Origin: Pseudomonadota bacterium
GTDB taxonomy: Bacteria > Myxococcota_A > UBA796 > SXON01
Assembly (NCBI GenBank): GCA_030685065.1
Contig: JAUXQH010000011.1
Location: forward strand, 1-36,336
DNA length: 36,336 nt
Direction: 5' to 3'
The position numbers were made by a program, and so were the translations under genes. The stretch's first letter is position 1, and each line of letters starts with the position of its first letter. The notes beneath the pieces are model-generated. The model was not told the origin of the DNA, ran no database searches, and was given only the letters and a program-made list of their open reading frames with translations. Below are positions 1 to 6,061 of the stretch, in pieces.

Positions 1-127
1 CGCGCATCCCCGGAGTTCAGCCCGCTGGACGGGCCGAACTCGCCGGATGAGCGCGCATCCCCGGAGTTCAGCCCGCTGGACGGGCCGAACTCGCCGGATG
101 AGCGCCGATCCCCGGAGTTCGGCCCGC
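1..127. repeat. 51-bp tandem repeat with internal hairpin
   Basis: Two identical 51-bp units (1-51 and 52-102) are followed by a decayed third unit from 103. Each full unit carries an imperfect inverted repeat, GTTCAGCCCG / CGGGCCGAAC with a 5-nt loop, so each could fold into a hairpin. The third unit keeps the left arm but loses the right arm near 124. The array may continue to the left of the window. I see no coding sense in it. Confidence 0.85.
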
Positions 128-664
128 TGTGGGAGCCGGGGTCCGCGGCGATCACCGCATGACCCGCGGGCATCCGCATCCATCAACGGCAGGTGGAACG
201 CTCACTTCGAGGGCGTCGCGAGCGGAGCGGGGTCCAAAACGGGTTCGACGCAGCAGAGTCCCCTCCAAGACACGCCGTGGGGCGACGCACACGCTCCTTC
301 GTCGGGCTCGAACCAACAAACGCCAGCTTTTCGTGGGCCGGCACGCCCTGGGGGCCGAGCGCCCTCCCCGGAAGGCGCCTCGCGGGCCGGAACCGTGTTT
401 GCAACCCGACTGTGCCCCAGAAAACGTGTTTTCGAGAGGGCTCTACTCGCGACGATCTACGAAACGGGCGCAGGTGGGACGTGGCGGCAAGCGCCTGATT
501 TCTGGCGCCGCAGCGGGCCGCGAGGCGCTTCGATTCGTCCTCGGATGCCCAGAACCCGGATCCGCATCCCCCGCGACCCTGGCCGCCACGCGGCTCGATC
601 TCGGTCGGTCTGCCTCGGACACGGTCCAGCCCCGGAGGGAGTTGGGGCGGATACTCCCCGAGGC
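128..664. other. Gene-poor stretch, no convincing gene
   Basis: About 540 bp. The open frames crossing it are rich in Arg, Pro and Ser and look like chance GC-rich frames. The one structured element I see is the AT-rich palindrome GAAAACGTGTTTTC at 420-433, which could be a protein-binding site. I found no tRNA, tmRNA, SRP RNA or RNase P RNA signature. Confidence 0.5.
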
Positions 665-1027
665 ATGGCCCACGATCGTGAGGTGTACGTCGACGAGGCC
701 GATCTCGGCGCGATCGTGTCCTGGTTGGAGGGTCTGCTCGGGCCGCTCACGTACGTAGACAGCGGCCGGAACGTCATCCTCCACGCGCGCGAGGGCCGGG
801 TGGCGGTGATCCTCACGCCGGGCATGGCGAGAGGCCCCTTCACGAGCGTGTGCCTCAGGGGTGAGCTCTCCTGGCCGACGGACGCGGCCCTCGCGCGGGA
901 GGCCGCCGCCGCGCTGGGGGTGGAGGTGCGGTGCGACCCGGGGGAGCTCCCTCACCACGGTTCGGACACGTTCTTGCGCATCCGTGGCACCGAGGAGGAG
1001 CGCTTCGACTGGCTCGACGAGGCGTAG
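665..1027 (+). CDS. Hypothetical protein, 120 aa
   Basis: A small acidic cytoplasmic protein beginning MAHDREVYVDEADLG and ending RFDWLDEA. There is no signal peptide or membrane segment. I do not recognise the family; the alternation of helix and strand suggests a single compact domain. I chose the ATG at 665 because sequence upstream in the same frame is Arg/Pro-rich and reads like non-coding repeat DNA. A TACTCC box lies 7 nt before the ATG, close to the TANNNT arrangement seen at other genes here. It stands alone and converges on the lipoprotein gene to its right. Confidence 0.6.
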   Translation: MAHDREVYVDEADLGAIVSWLEGLLGPLTYVDSGRNVILHAREGRVAVILTPGMARGPFTSVCLRGELSWPTDAALAREAAAALGVEVRCDPGELPHHGSDTFLRIRGTEEERFDWLDEA

Positions 1028-1032
1028 CCCCT

Positions 1033-1096
1033 CCCCGCGCGCGGGGGCCGGAAGGGCGGGCGGTCCGCCGCCCGGTCCGGCCGGGTCCGCCCGGCC
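1033..1096. terminator. Triple GC hairpin between convergent genes
   Basis: Three consecutive inverted repeats lie just after the stop codon at 1027: the 14-bp palindrome 1033-1046, GGGCGG/CCGCCC (1054-1059/1068-1073), and GGCCGGG-TCCG-CCCGGCC (1079-1085/1090-1096). There is no T-tract, so this is not a classical intrinsic terminator. Its place between convergent genes suggests a bidirectional 3'-end structure; that role is inference. Confidence 0.45.
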
Positions 1097-1157
1097 GACC
1101 GAGCCCTTGGGGCGAGCCCTGGAGGACACCGGTACCGCGCCCACATCCGCCCGCGCC

Positions 1158-1523
1158 CTACCCGTCGAGGCAGCCCATGTAGACGTACGCGTCGTACGTC
1201 GTCGTCTCGCACGCCGTGACCTCGACCGCCTCGGGCCAGCTGCGGCAGTTCTGGGTTTCGTCGTAGCCCCAGGCCCACCACTCCCCGGCGTCGAGGTCGA
1301 AGTCGGCGCAGCCGTCGGCGCCGGTGACGGTCTGGATCCCGTCCGTGCCCTCGGCGTTGGTGGCGATCCACGCCTTGACGCCGGGCAGGGGGGCCTCGTC
1401 CCCCTCCTCCATCCACACGCACACGCGGAGGGTGCCGGTAGACGCGGTGCAGGCTGTCCCGGTGTCGTCCTTGGGGCTGTCGTTCGCGGCGGTGCAGGCG
1501 TAGAGGAGCGAGAGGAGGAGCAT
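1158..1523 (-). CDS. Small lipoprotein with Ig-like/carboxypeptidase-regulatory-like domain
   Basis: A 121-aa predicted lipoprotein. The signal peptide is very short, MLLLSLLYAC, with the lipidated Cys at residue 10 and no Arg or Lys before it. A short tether with DDTGT follows, then a beta-rich domain with the pattern PLPGVKAWI...GADGCADFDLDAGEWWAWGYD. That pattern resembles carboxypeptidase-regulatory-like beta-sandwiches. Four or more cysteines could form disulfides outside the cytoplasm. The start is the only in-frame ATG that gives a lipobox. It lies 41 bp after another small lipoprotein gene and is probably in the same transcript as the ferritin-like gene. Confidence 0.7.
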   Translation of the reverse strand: MLLLSLLYACTAANDSPKDDTGTACTASTGTLRVCVWMEEGDEAPLPGVKAWIATNAEGTDGIQTVTGADGCADFDLDAGEWWAWGYDETQNCRSWPEAVEVTACETTTYDAYVYMGCLDG

Positions 1524-1528
1524 GCCGG

Positions 1529-1534
1529 AGCGTA
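1529..1534 (-). promoter_or_regulatory. TANNNT -10-like box, leaderless position
   Basis: TACGCT lies 5 nt upstream of the ATG of the lipoprotein gene starting at 1523. This spacing would place the transcription start at or very near the start codon. Confidence 0.35.
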
Positions 1535-1564
1535 CCTCGCTCCCGACACCGGCCGCTACGCTCC

Positions 1565-1945
1565 CTACGCGGTGAGCGCGCCCCGGAACCGCGGCGGCAC
1601 GGGCGGGCCCCACGGGATGCAGCCGGTGGAGCCGTCGAAGTCGGGGCCGTAGGTGCAGGCGCTCGCGGCGTCCGTGCCCGATCCGTGCGCGTCCTCGCAC
1701 CACTCGGCGCGGGCGGAGCAGCAGTCGACGAGCGCCGCGGTGTCCGCCGCCGTGTCGGTCTCGGTGCAGTCGGGGCTGCCGTCTCCGACGTCCGTGTCGG
1801 TGTCCGCGGCGGTGTCGGCGCTGGCGGTGTCGGTGCTGTCGGCCTTCGGGGTGGGGCAGGCGGAGAGGGTCGCCGCGAGCACGACGCTCCCGGCGGCGAA
1901 GAGGGCCTTGCGGCGCAAGAGGGCACGGTCCATGGGGGGCTCCAT
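1565..1945 (-). CDS. Small Cys-rich lipoprotein
   Basis: A 126-aa predicted lipoprotein. The N-terminus MEPPMDRALLRRKALFAAG contains a twin-arginine-like RRKALF motif, followed by a hydrophobic stretch and the lipobox LSAC. A Thr/Asp/Ala tether (TDTASADTAADTDTD) leads into a small domain with CC and four other Cys, ending in GCIPWGPPVPPRFRG. I do not know a function. It starts 20 bp after the ferritin-like gene, so the two are likely co-transcribed. The start at 1945 is the first ATG; a second Met four residues on is also possible. No ribosome-binding site is visible. Confidence 0.7.
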   Translation of the reverse strand: MEPPMDRALLRRKALFAAGSVVLAATLSACPTPKADSTDTASADTAADTDTDVGDGSPDCTETDTAADTAALVDCCSARAEWCEDAHGSGTDAASACTYGPDFDGSTGCIPWGPPVPPRFRGALTA

Positions 1946-1965
1946 CGGGTAGCGGGGGAGGAGGG

Positions 1966-2793
1966 TCAGGCGGCGAAGATGTGGGCGGTCTCGATGCGGG
2001 CGCGCTGCCATGCGTCGGCGGCGGCGAGGCCCGCCTGCGCGAGGCCGGGCACGATGATGGTCTCGATGGTGTCGACGAAGAGGTCCCGGGCGAAGCCCCC
2101 GTCGCACACGCCCGCCTCCGCGAGCTCCGGGCGGCGGCCCGCTACGATCGGCAGCTTCGGCACCTCGTAGGTGACCTGGTGCACGAAGGCGTCGACCAGG
2201 TAGGCCGAGAGCCGCGCGCGCGAAGCGTCGTCCAGCCGCGGCGCGAGCAGGCCGAGCACCGTCCAGCCGAAGCGCGCGTGCTTGATCTCGTCCGCGAGGA
2301 TGGTGCCGAGCACGTCCCCCAGCGGGCCGCCCTCGAGCTCGGCCTGCTCGGCACGGATGATGGAGACGGCGATGGTCTCGGACATGCAGCCCACGCTGAT
2401 CACGTTGCGGAGCGCGGCTTCGAGCGGGCCCACGTCGGCGTGCTCGGGGAGCGGCAGGATCTCGGGGAGCGGCGCGACGGCCTCGCCGCCGAGCGCGAGC
2501 ACGACACCGGCGCATTGTTCGGCGTGACGGAGCTCGTCGGCCGCGGCGGCGGGCAACGACGTGAGGAGCTCGGGCGGGATGGCGGCGCGCATGAGCTGCG
2601 GCACCAGGGACGCCCACACCTGCGCCGAGAGGTGCTCGTTGACCATGCGGCCCCGCCAGGTGCGGATGGCCGTCTGGCGCTCGGCATCGGACAGCTCGGG
2701 GAGCGTGGAGAGGTCGGGACGGCGGGCGGCGCCGGCGCGGCGCAGGTCGAGCAGCGGCGCCCCGTTCGTGTCGTGATTGAAGCGGGCTTCCAT
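1966..2793 (-). CDS. Ferritin-like di-iron domain protein
   Basis: A 275-aa soluble helical protein. It carries two E-x-x-H motifs, ELRH (E87/H90) and EIKH (E169/H172), plus candidate Glu ligands at E53 (VNEH) and E139 (MSETIAVS). This matches the four-helix ferritin/rubrerythrin-type di-iron bundle. In this superfamily such proteins are oxidases, peroxidases or oxygenases; the substrate here is unknown. The ATG has a good ribosome-binding site (GGAGG, 5 nt upstream). Two small lipoproteins follow within 20 and 41 bp, suggesting an operon linking a cytoplasmic metal-redox protein with surface proteins. Confidence 0.85.
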   Translation of the reverse strand: MEARFNHDTNGAPLLDLRRAGAARRPDLSTLPELSDAERQTAIRTWRGRMVNEHLSAQVWASLVPQLMRAAIPPELLTSLPAAAADELRHAEQCAGVVLALGGEAVAPLPEILPLPEHADVGPLEAALRNVISVGCMSETIAVSIIRAEQAELEGGPLGDVLGTILADEIKHARFGWTVLGLLAPRLDDASRARLSAYLVDAFVHQVTYEVPKLPIVAGRRPELAEAGVCDGGFARDLFVDTIETIIVPGLAQAGLAAADAWQRARIETAHIFAA

Positions 2794-2809
2794 GTCGACC
2801 TCCGCCCGT

Positions 2810-2829
2810 ACACTACCGTCGGGCAGTGT
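2810..2829 (-). promoter_or_regulatory. Inverted repeat upstream of ferritin-like gene
   Basis: ACACT (2810-2814) and AGTGT (2825-2829) form a 5-bp inverted repeat with a 10-bp centre, 17 bp upstream of the ferritin-like start. The position suits an operator. The arms are short, so chance is a real alternative. Confidence 0.25.
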
Positions 2830-2889
2830 CCGGTGTGTCGGTCTTTCGTGGATCCGATTGTTCGGCTGAACCGTACGATCGGCGGGCCG

Positions 2890-3366
2890 TCAGCGGCGTG
2901 GGCGCCCGTCCCCGCCCGCCAGGGTCGTCGTCAGGTTCTGGAGGTAGGCCCCGACGAGCCGGTCGATCTCCCGGGCCACGATCGCCTCGACCGCGGGCCG
3001 AAGGAGACGAGGGAACGGCGCGTCCACCACGAAGCGGGCCTCCATCGCGATGCGTACGCCGTGGGCGCCGGGCGTGAGCACCCACCGCCCCGACACCCGC
3101 GTGTTGCCGACGTCCGGCACCGCGTCCCACGCGACGGTGCGCGCCGCGGGATCGACGTGGTAGCGCGAGGCGTAGTGCACCTGGAACTGGATCGGCCCGG
3201 CGCCGAGCCGGCGGAGGCGCCAGACCCACGTCTCGCCGTGCGGGACCACGGACTCCACGTCCGGGAAGTGGGCGATGGAGCGGGGTACATCGGCCAGGAG
3301 GGCATAGGCCGCGTCGAGGTCGGCGGGGGTGTCGACCCCGCGGCGCACGTCGGAGGAGATGTCCAT
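2890..3366 (-). CDS. SRPBCC-fold (START/polyketide-cyclase-like) protein
   Basis: A 158-aa protein with the SRPBCC pattern: an N-terminal strand, DLDAAYALLADVPRSIAHFPDVESV, central strands including WVWRLRRLGAGPIQFQVHYASRYHVD, and a long C-terminal helix (LLRPAVEAIVAREIDRL). Members bind hydrophobic ligands or serve as coenzyme Q-binding or cyclase-type proteins; nothing here fixes the ligand. There is no signal peptide. The first ATG (3366) was chosen. It lies between the thioredoxin-fold gene and the ferritin-like gene on the same strand. Confidence 0.8.
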   Translation of the reverse strand: MDISSDVRRGVDTPADLDAAYALLADVPRSIAHFPDVESVVPHGETWVWRLRRLGAGPIQFQVHYASRYHVDPAARTVAWDAVPDVGNTRVSGRWVLTPGAHGVRIAMEARFVVDAPFPRLLRPAVEAIVAREIDRLVGAYLQNLTTTLAGGDGRPRR

Positions 3367-3399
3367 GGGGTCGGGCTAACCAGCGCCGCCGGGAGGCCG

Positions 3400-4866
3400 C
3401 TACTTCCCCCGGATCTCCGCCCGCAGCGTCTCCAGATCCGTCCGGTAGCGGTGGGTGCGCACCGCCACGTCGGCGGCGGGGGCCGGCAGCTCGCGGAGCG
3501 CCGCCTCGATGACGAAGGCGGCCTCGGGCTTGTGCCCGCGCGCCAGGAGCACCTTCGCGAGCAGCGCGGAGGCGCGGAGGCGCTGGTCCCCCCAGGCCTT
3601 CGCGAGGGCGGCGCGCGCGCGGGCCTCGGCGTCCGGCAGCCGCTTCGCATCGAACGACTGGCGCGCCGCCGCGTAGACGAACGTGAATTCCTCGGGCCAC
3701 CGCGCGGCGTGCGCGTCGAGGAGGGCCAGGGCACCGTCCACATCGCCGGTCTCGGCCATCATCGTCGCGAGGAAGGTGGCGTGGCCGCGGTCCTTCTCGA
3801 TGTCTCCCGTCAGGGCGGCGCGCAGGAGCGCGAGCGCGGAGAGCTTGAGCACCCGCGCGGTCTCGGCGGGGGCGTGCTCGGCGGCCGCGTAGAGCAGATC
3901 GGCGCCGCGCACCGGCGGCACGGCCGGGACGAGCGCCACCGCGTCGGGCCACAGCGCGGGCGCGGCGGTGAGCGCCGCGTAGACCCAGTCGCCGGGGTGC
4001 GCGTGGTTCGCGAAGAGCCAGCGGGCGTCGGCCTCCTGGGGGTCGACGAGCAGGCGCGCCATGCGGAGATCGGCGGTGTCGGCGGCGGCGGCGAACAACA
4101 TCCGCGCCTCGTTCTTCCGCTCCCCTTCGGCGAGGCGGCGGGCGGCGGCCGAGGCGGCGGCGCCCGTGAGCGCGCCGTACGGTCCCTTCCCGGTGAGCAC
4201 GCCGGTCGCCAGCGTGTCGAGCGGCACCGCGCCGCCGAGCGAGGCGAACCACGCCCGGGTCTCCGTGGGGCCGGGGTACCCCACCAGGCGATCCACCTCC
4301 ACTCCCGCCGCGTCCACCGCCACGAGCGTGGGGTAGCCCCCCACCGCGTATTGGTCCTTCAGGGGCCAGGACTCCGGGCGGTCCACGTCGACCGTGTCGA
4401 CCGGGAGGCCCGCGGTCGCGCCCACCACGTGGAGCACCTCGGCCTCCATCAGGTTGCAGGGCGGGCACCAGACCGCGCCAAAATCGATCACCTTCACGAC
4501 GCCCGAGGTCGCGGCGACGGCGGGGGTTGTCGGGCGGCTCGGCTCCGCGAGCGCGAGGCTGCCGCGCTTACCGCTCACTTCGCCCTCGCCCACGAACCGC
4601 GCGGTGCGGCACGCGGTGCTCCCGTCGGTGCAGAGCGCCACGTCCACCTCGACGTGGATGCGGCCGGAGGGCACGGGGAAGCGCACGAGGGCGGGATCCC
4701 CGCGGAGCTCCACGCGCACGTCGTTGACGACGAGGGTAGTGAGGGCCTCGGCGGAGACGTGCTCCCCGGGGGCCACGATGCCGACGGAGCCGACGCCGGC
4801 GCGCCAATCGAGGCGGGCGTCGGCGGCGAGGGCGGGAAGCGCGAGGAAGAGCAGCATCGCGCTCAT
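3400..4866 (-). CDS. Secreted thioredoxin-fold protein with CPPC motif
   Basis: A 488-aa protein. The N-terminus MSAMLLFLALPALAADA is a Sec signal peptide without a basic n-region. Residues about 20-110 form a beta-rich domain with a paired-Cys motif CTDGSTAC (C79, C86), reminiscent of the DsbD alpha domain. Residues about 122-225 are a thioredoxin fold with WCPPC (C134/C137) and the cis-Pro loop GGYPTL. The C-terminal half is Ala/Leu-rich helical and TPR-like. A periplasmic thiol-disulfide role is likely; the partner is unknown. I prefer the start at 4866 because it yields a clean signal peptide; the frame is open to 4962, where the translation has no such sense. Confidence 0.85.
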   Translation of the reverse strand: MSAMLLFLALPALAADARLDWRAGVGSVGIVAPGEHVSAEALTTLVVNDVRVELRGDPALVRFPVPSGRIHVEVDVALCTDGSTACRTARFVGEGEVSGKRGSLALAEPSRPTTPAVAATSGVVKVIDFGAVWCPPCNLMEAEVLHVVGATAGLPVDTVDVDRPESWPLKDQYAVGGYPTLVAVDAAGVEVDRLVGYPGPTETRAWFASLGGAVPLDTLATGVLTGKGPYGALTGAAASAAARRLAEGERKNEARMLFAAAADTADLRMARLLVDPQEADARWLFANHAHPGDWVYAALTAAPALWPDAVALVPAVPPVRGADLLYAAAEHAPAETARVLKLSALALLRAALTGDIEKDRGHATFLATMMAETGDVDGALALLDAHAARWPEEFTFVYAAARQSFDAKRLPDAEARARAALAKAWGDQRLRASALLAKVLLARGHKPEAAFVIEAALRELPAPAADVAVRTHRYRTDLETLRAEIRGK

Positions 4867-4877
4867 GTAGCGTGCTT

Positions 4878-4912
4878 GGGGTCCGTCCTGAAAGAACCTG
4901 CAGCACCGAGGG
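4878..4912 (-). repeat. Dispersed ~33-bp repeat, copy 1
   Basis: On the minus strand this reads CCTCGGTGCTGCAGGTTCTT followed by TCAGGACGGACCC. It matches the plus-strand sequence at 9669-9701 at all but two positions. It lies 12 bp upstream of the thioredoxin-fold gene's start. Confidence 0.75.
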
Positions 4913-5264
4913 CGACCCTGGGCCGCGGGCAAGGAGCGAGAAGGGAGCATGCCCGTAGGCATGTGACCGACGAGCGACGCCGCGGAAGCGAGCCCAGGGG
5001 CGGCCGCCCGGGGCTTCCATAGGGCAGGTTGTTGATGGACGGGCCCTTAGGAGCGGGCAGCCGGATGCGCGCGGCGCGCACCGCTGCGGCGGCGGGGGAG
5101 GAGGGGCGGGCGGGCTCGTGGCGGGGGCCGGCGTGGCGGGTCGGGGCGCGGCGGGTCGGGGCGCCGATCCGCGCGGCGCGACGCGGGGGTCGAGCGGACG
5201 GGGGGGTGGGCGCGCGGGTCGGGTGATGCGGAGGGGCGGTGGGGGGCCGGGGCCTCGGGGCGCA
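4913..5264. other. Intergenic stretch with palindromes, no gene
   Basis: About 350 bp without a believable gene. It holds CATGCC-CGTA-GGCATG (4948-4963), and a longer hairpin with GGAAGC/GCTTCC arms (4984-4989/5013-5018) enclosing the 12-bp palindrome GGGCGGCCGCCC (4998-5009). The part after 5040 is G-rich and low in complexity. Confidence 0.55.
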
Positions 5265-5347
5265 AGTGATAAGTCGTAAGGTCAGACCCCACACGGCAAT
5301 AATGGGCGTTCGCCTGTCCCAGGTGATAAGTCGTAAGGTCAGACCCC
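5265..5347 (-). repeat. Paired 26-bp repeat with 31-nt spacer, copy 1
   Basis: Two near-identical 26-bp direct repeats (5265-5290 and 5322-5347) flank a 31-nt spacer. Read on the minus strand each begins GGGGTCTGACC and ends in CTTATCAC. A second such pair sits at 19572-19654 in the opposite orientation. The repeat enters the 3' end of the gene at 5339-6004 and supplies its TGA stop (GTC TGA). The 17 spacer bases next to one repeat (GGCGTTCGCCTGTCCCA) are conserved with the second locus; the rest of the spacer is not. Confidence 0.9.
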
Positions 5348-6004
5348 CCCCTGCAGCCGCGCCTCCACCTGCTCGCGCACCTGCGCCTGCACCGGGTGGC
5401 GCAGCCCCGCCGCGTCGAGCCGATCGAGCACCTCCCGCGCGGCCAGCAGGCACGCGCGCTCGGCCTCCGGATCCCCCGCCACCCCCGCCAGGTGGAGGTG
5501 GACCCCCGCGATCTGCAAGGCGTACTCGGGCTTGCCCGTCCGCTCGCCCAGCACGTGGAGCCCCTCGAGCATGCCCACCAGGGCCACGGCGGCCTCCGCG
5601 GTGGCGCCGCGCGCGAGCGCGTCCTCCGCGACCACCTGGGAGGCCTGGACCAGCTGCGCGGCGGCCGCGGGCGAAGGATCGAGGCGCTGCCACACCCGCG
5701 CGGCGGCGGCCTGCTCCTTTGCCATCGCGACGGCCATCTCGGCGAACCCGCGGCCCCGGGCCCGCGCCGCCAGGGCGGCGATGCACAGGACCTGCGCGCG
5801 CAGGTGGTCGACGGTCGGCGCGAGCGCCGCGACGCGCGTCAGGGCCTCCCAACGGTCGACCCCGAGCTGAAAGCCGGCGTCCGCGTCGAGGGCGCCGCGG
5901 TCGGCGACATCGAGCACCTCGGCAAGGGAAGCCCACGCGGCGGGATCCTGGGGGGTGGCCGCCGCGCGTGCGCGCGCCGCCCTGAGCGTGCCGAGCAGGT
6001 CCAT
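5339..6004 (-). CDS. Alpha-helical, TPR-like hypothetical protein
   Basis: A 221-aa protein, almost entirely helical and Ala/Leu/Arg/Glu-rich, starting MDLLGTLRAARARAAATPQD. The helix-turn-helix pairs (PAAWASLAEVLDVADRG, AAVALVGMLEGLHVLGERTG, EYALQIAGVHLHLAGVAGD) look like degenerate TPR repeats. It has no signal peptide. Its function is unknown. The last two codons and the stop lie inside the 26-bp repeat at 5322-5347, so the C-terminus may have been reset by insertion of that repeat. It diverges from the lipoprotein gene at 6062, with only 57 bp between starts. Confidence 0.7.
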   Translation of the reverse strand: MDLLGTLRAARARAAATPQDPAAWASLAEVLDVADRGALDADAGFQLGVDRWEALTRVAALAPTVDHLRAQVLCIAALAARARGRGFAEMAVAMAKEQAAAARVWQRLDPSPAAAAQLVQASQVVAEDALARGATAEAAVALVGMLEGLHVLGERTGKPEYALQIAGVHLHLAGVAGDPEAERACLLAAREVLDRLDAAGLRHPVQAQVREQVEARLQGGV

Positions 6005-6010
6005 CGCGCG

Positions 6011-6016
6011 AATGTA
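6011..6016 (-). promoter_or_regulatory. TANNNT -10-like box, leaderless position
   Basis: TACATT lies exactly 6 nt before the ATG at 6004 on the minus strand. There is no ribosome-binding site in between. Leaderless transcription is a reasonable reading. Confidence 0.4.
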
Positions 6017-6048
6017 GCGCGATGCTGGCGTGCGCCCCCGCATGCCCG

Positions 6049-6054
6049 TACCCT
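6049..6054 (+). promoter_or_regulatory. TANNNT -10-like box, leaderless position
   Basis: TACCCT lies 7 nt before the GTG at 6062. It is back to back with the minus-strand box at 6011-6016 in a 57-bp divergent region that leaves no room for long leaders. Confidence 0.4.
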
Positions 6055-6061
6055 CAACGGC

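Noticed and set aside
47..664. N-terminal extension of the 120-aa protein through the 51-bp repeats
   Set aside because: The extension is Arg/Pro/Ser-rich, includes the tandem repeat and has no domain sense.
1981..5022. Open frame of 1013 codons on the plus strand
   Set aside because: It lies antisense to the ferritin-like, SRPBCC and thioredoxin-fold genes; composition (His, Arg, Gly, Glu) is that of an antisense GC-rich frame.
5029..5226. Small plus-strand open frame in the repeat-rich gap
   Set aside because: Low-complexity Gly/Arg/Ala translation, no ribosome-binding site, no family resemblance.
5265..5347. Minimal CRISPR array (26-bp repeats, 31-nt spacer)
   Set aside because: Only two repeats, half the spacer is shared with the second locus, no leader and no cas genes in the window.
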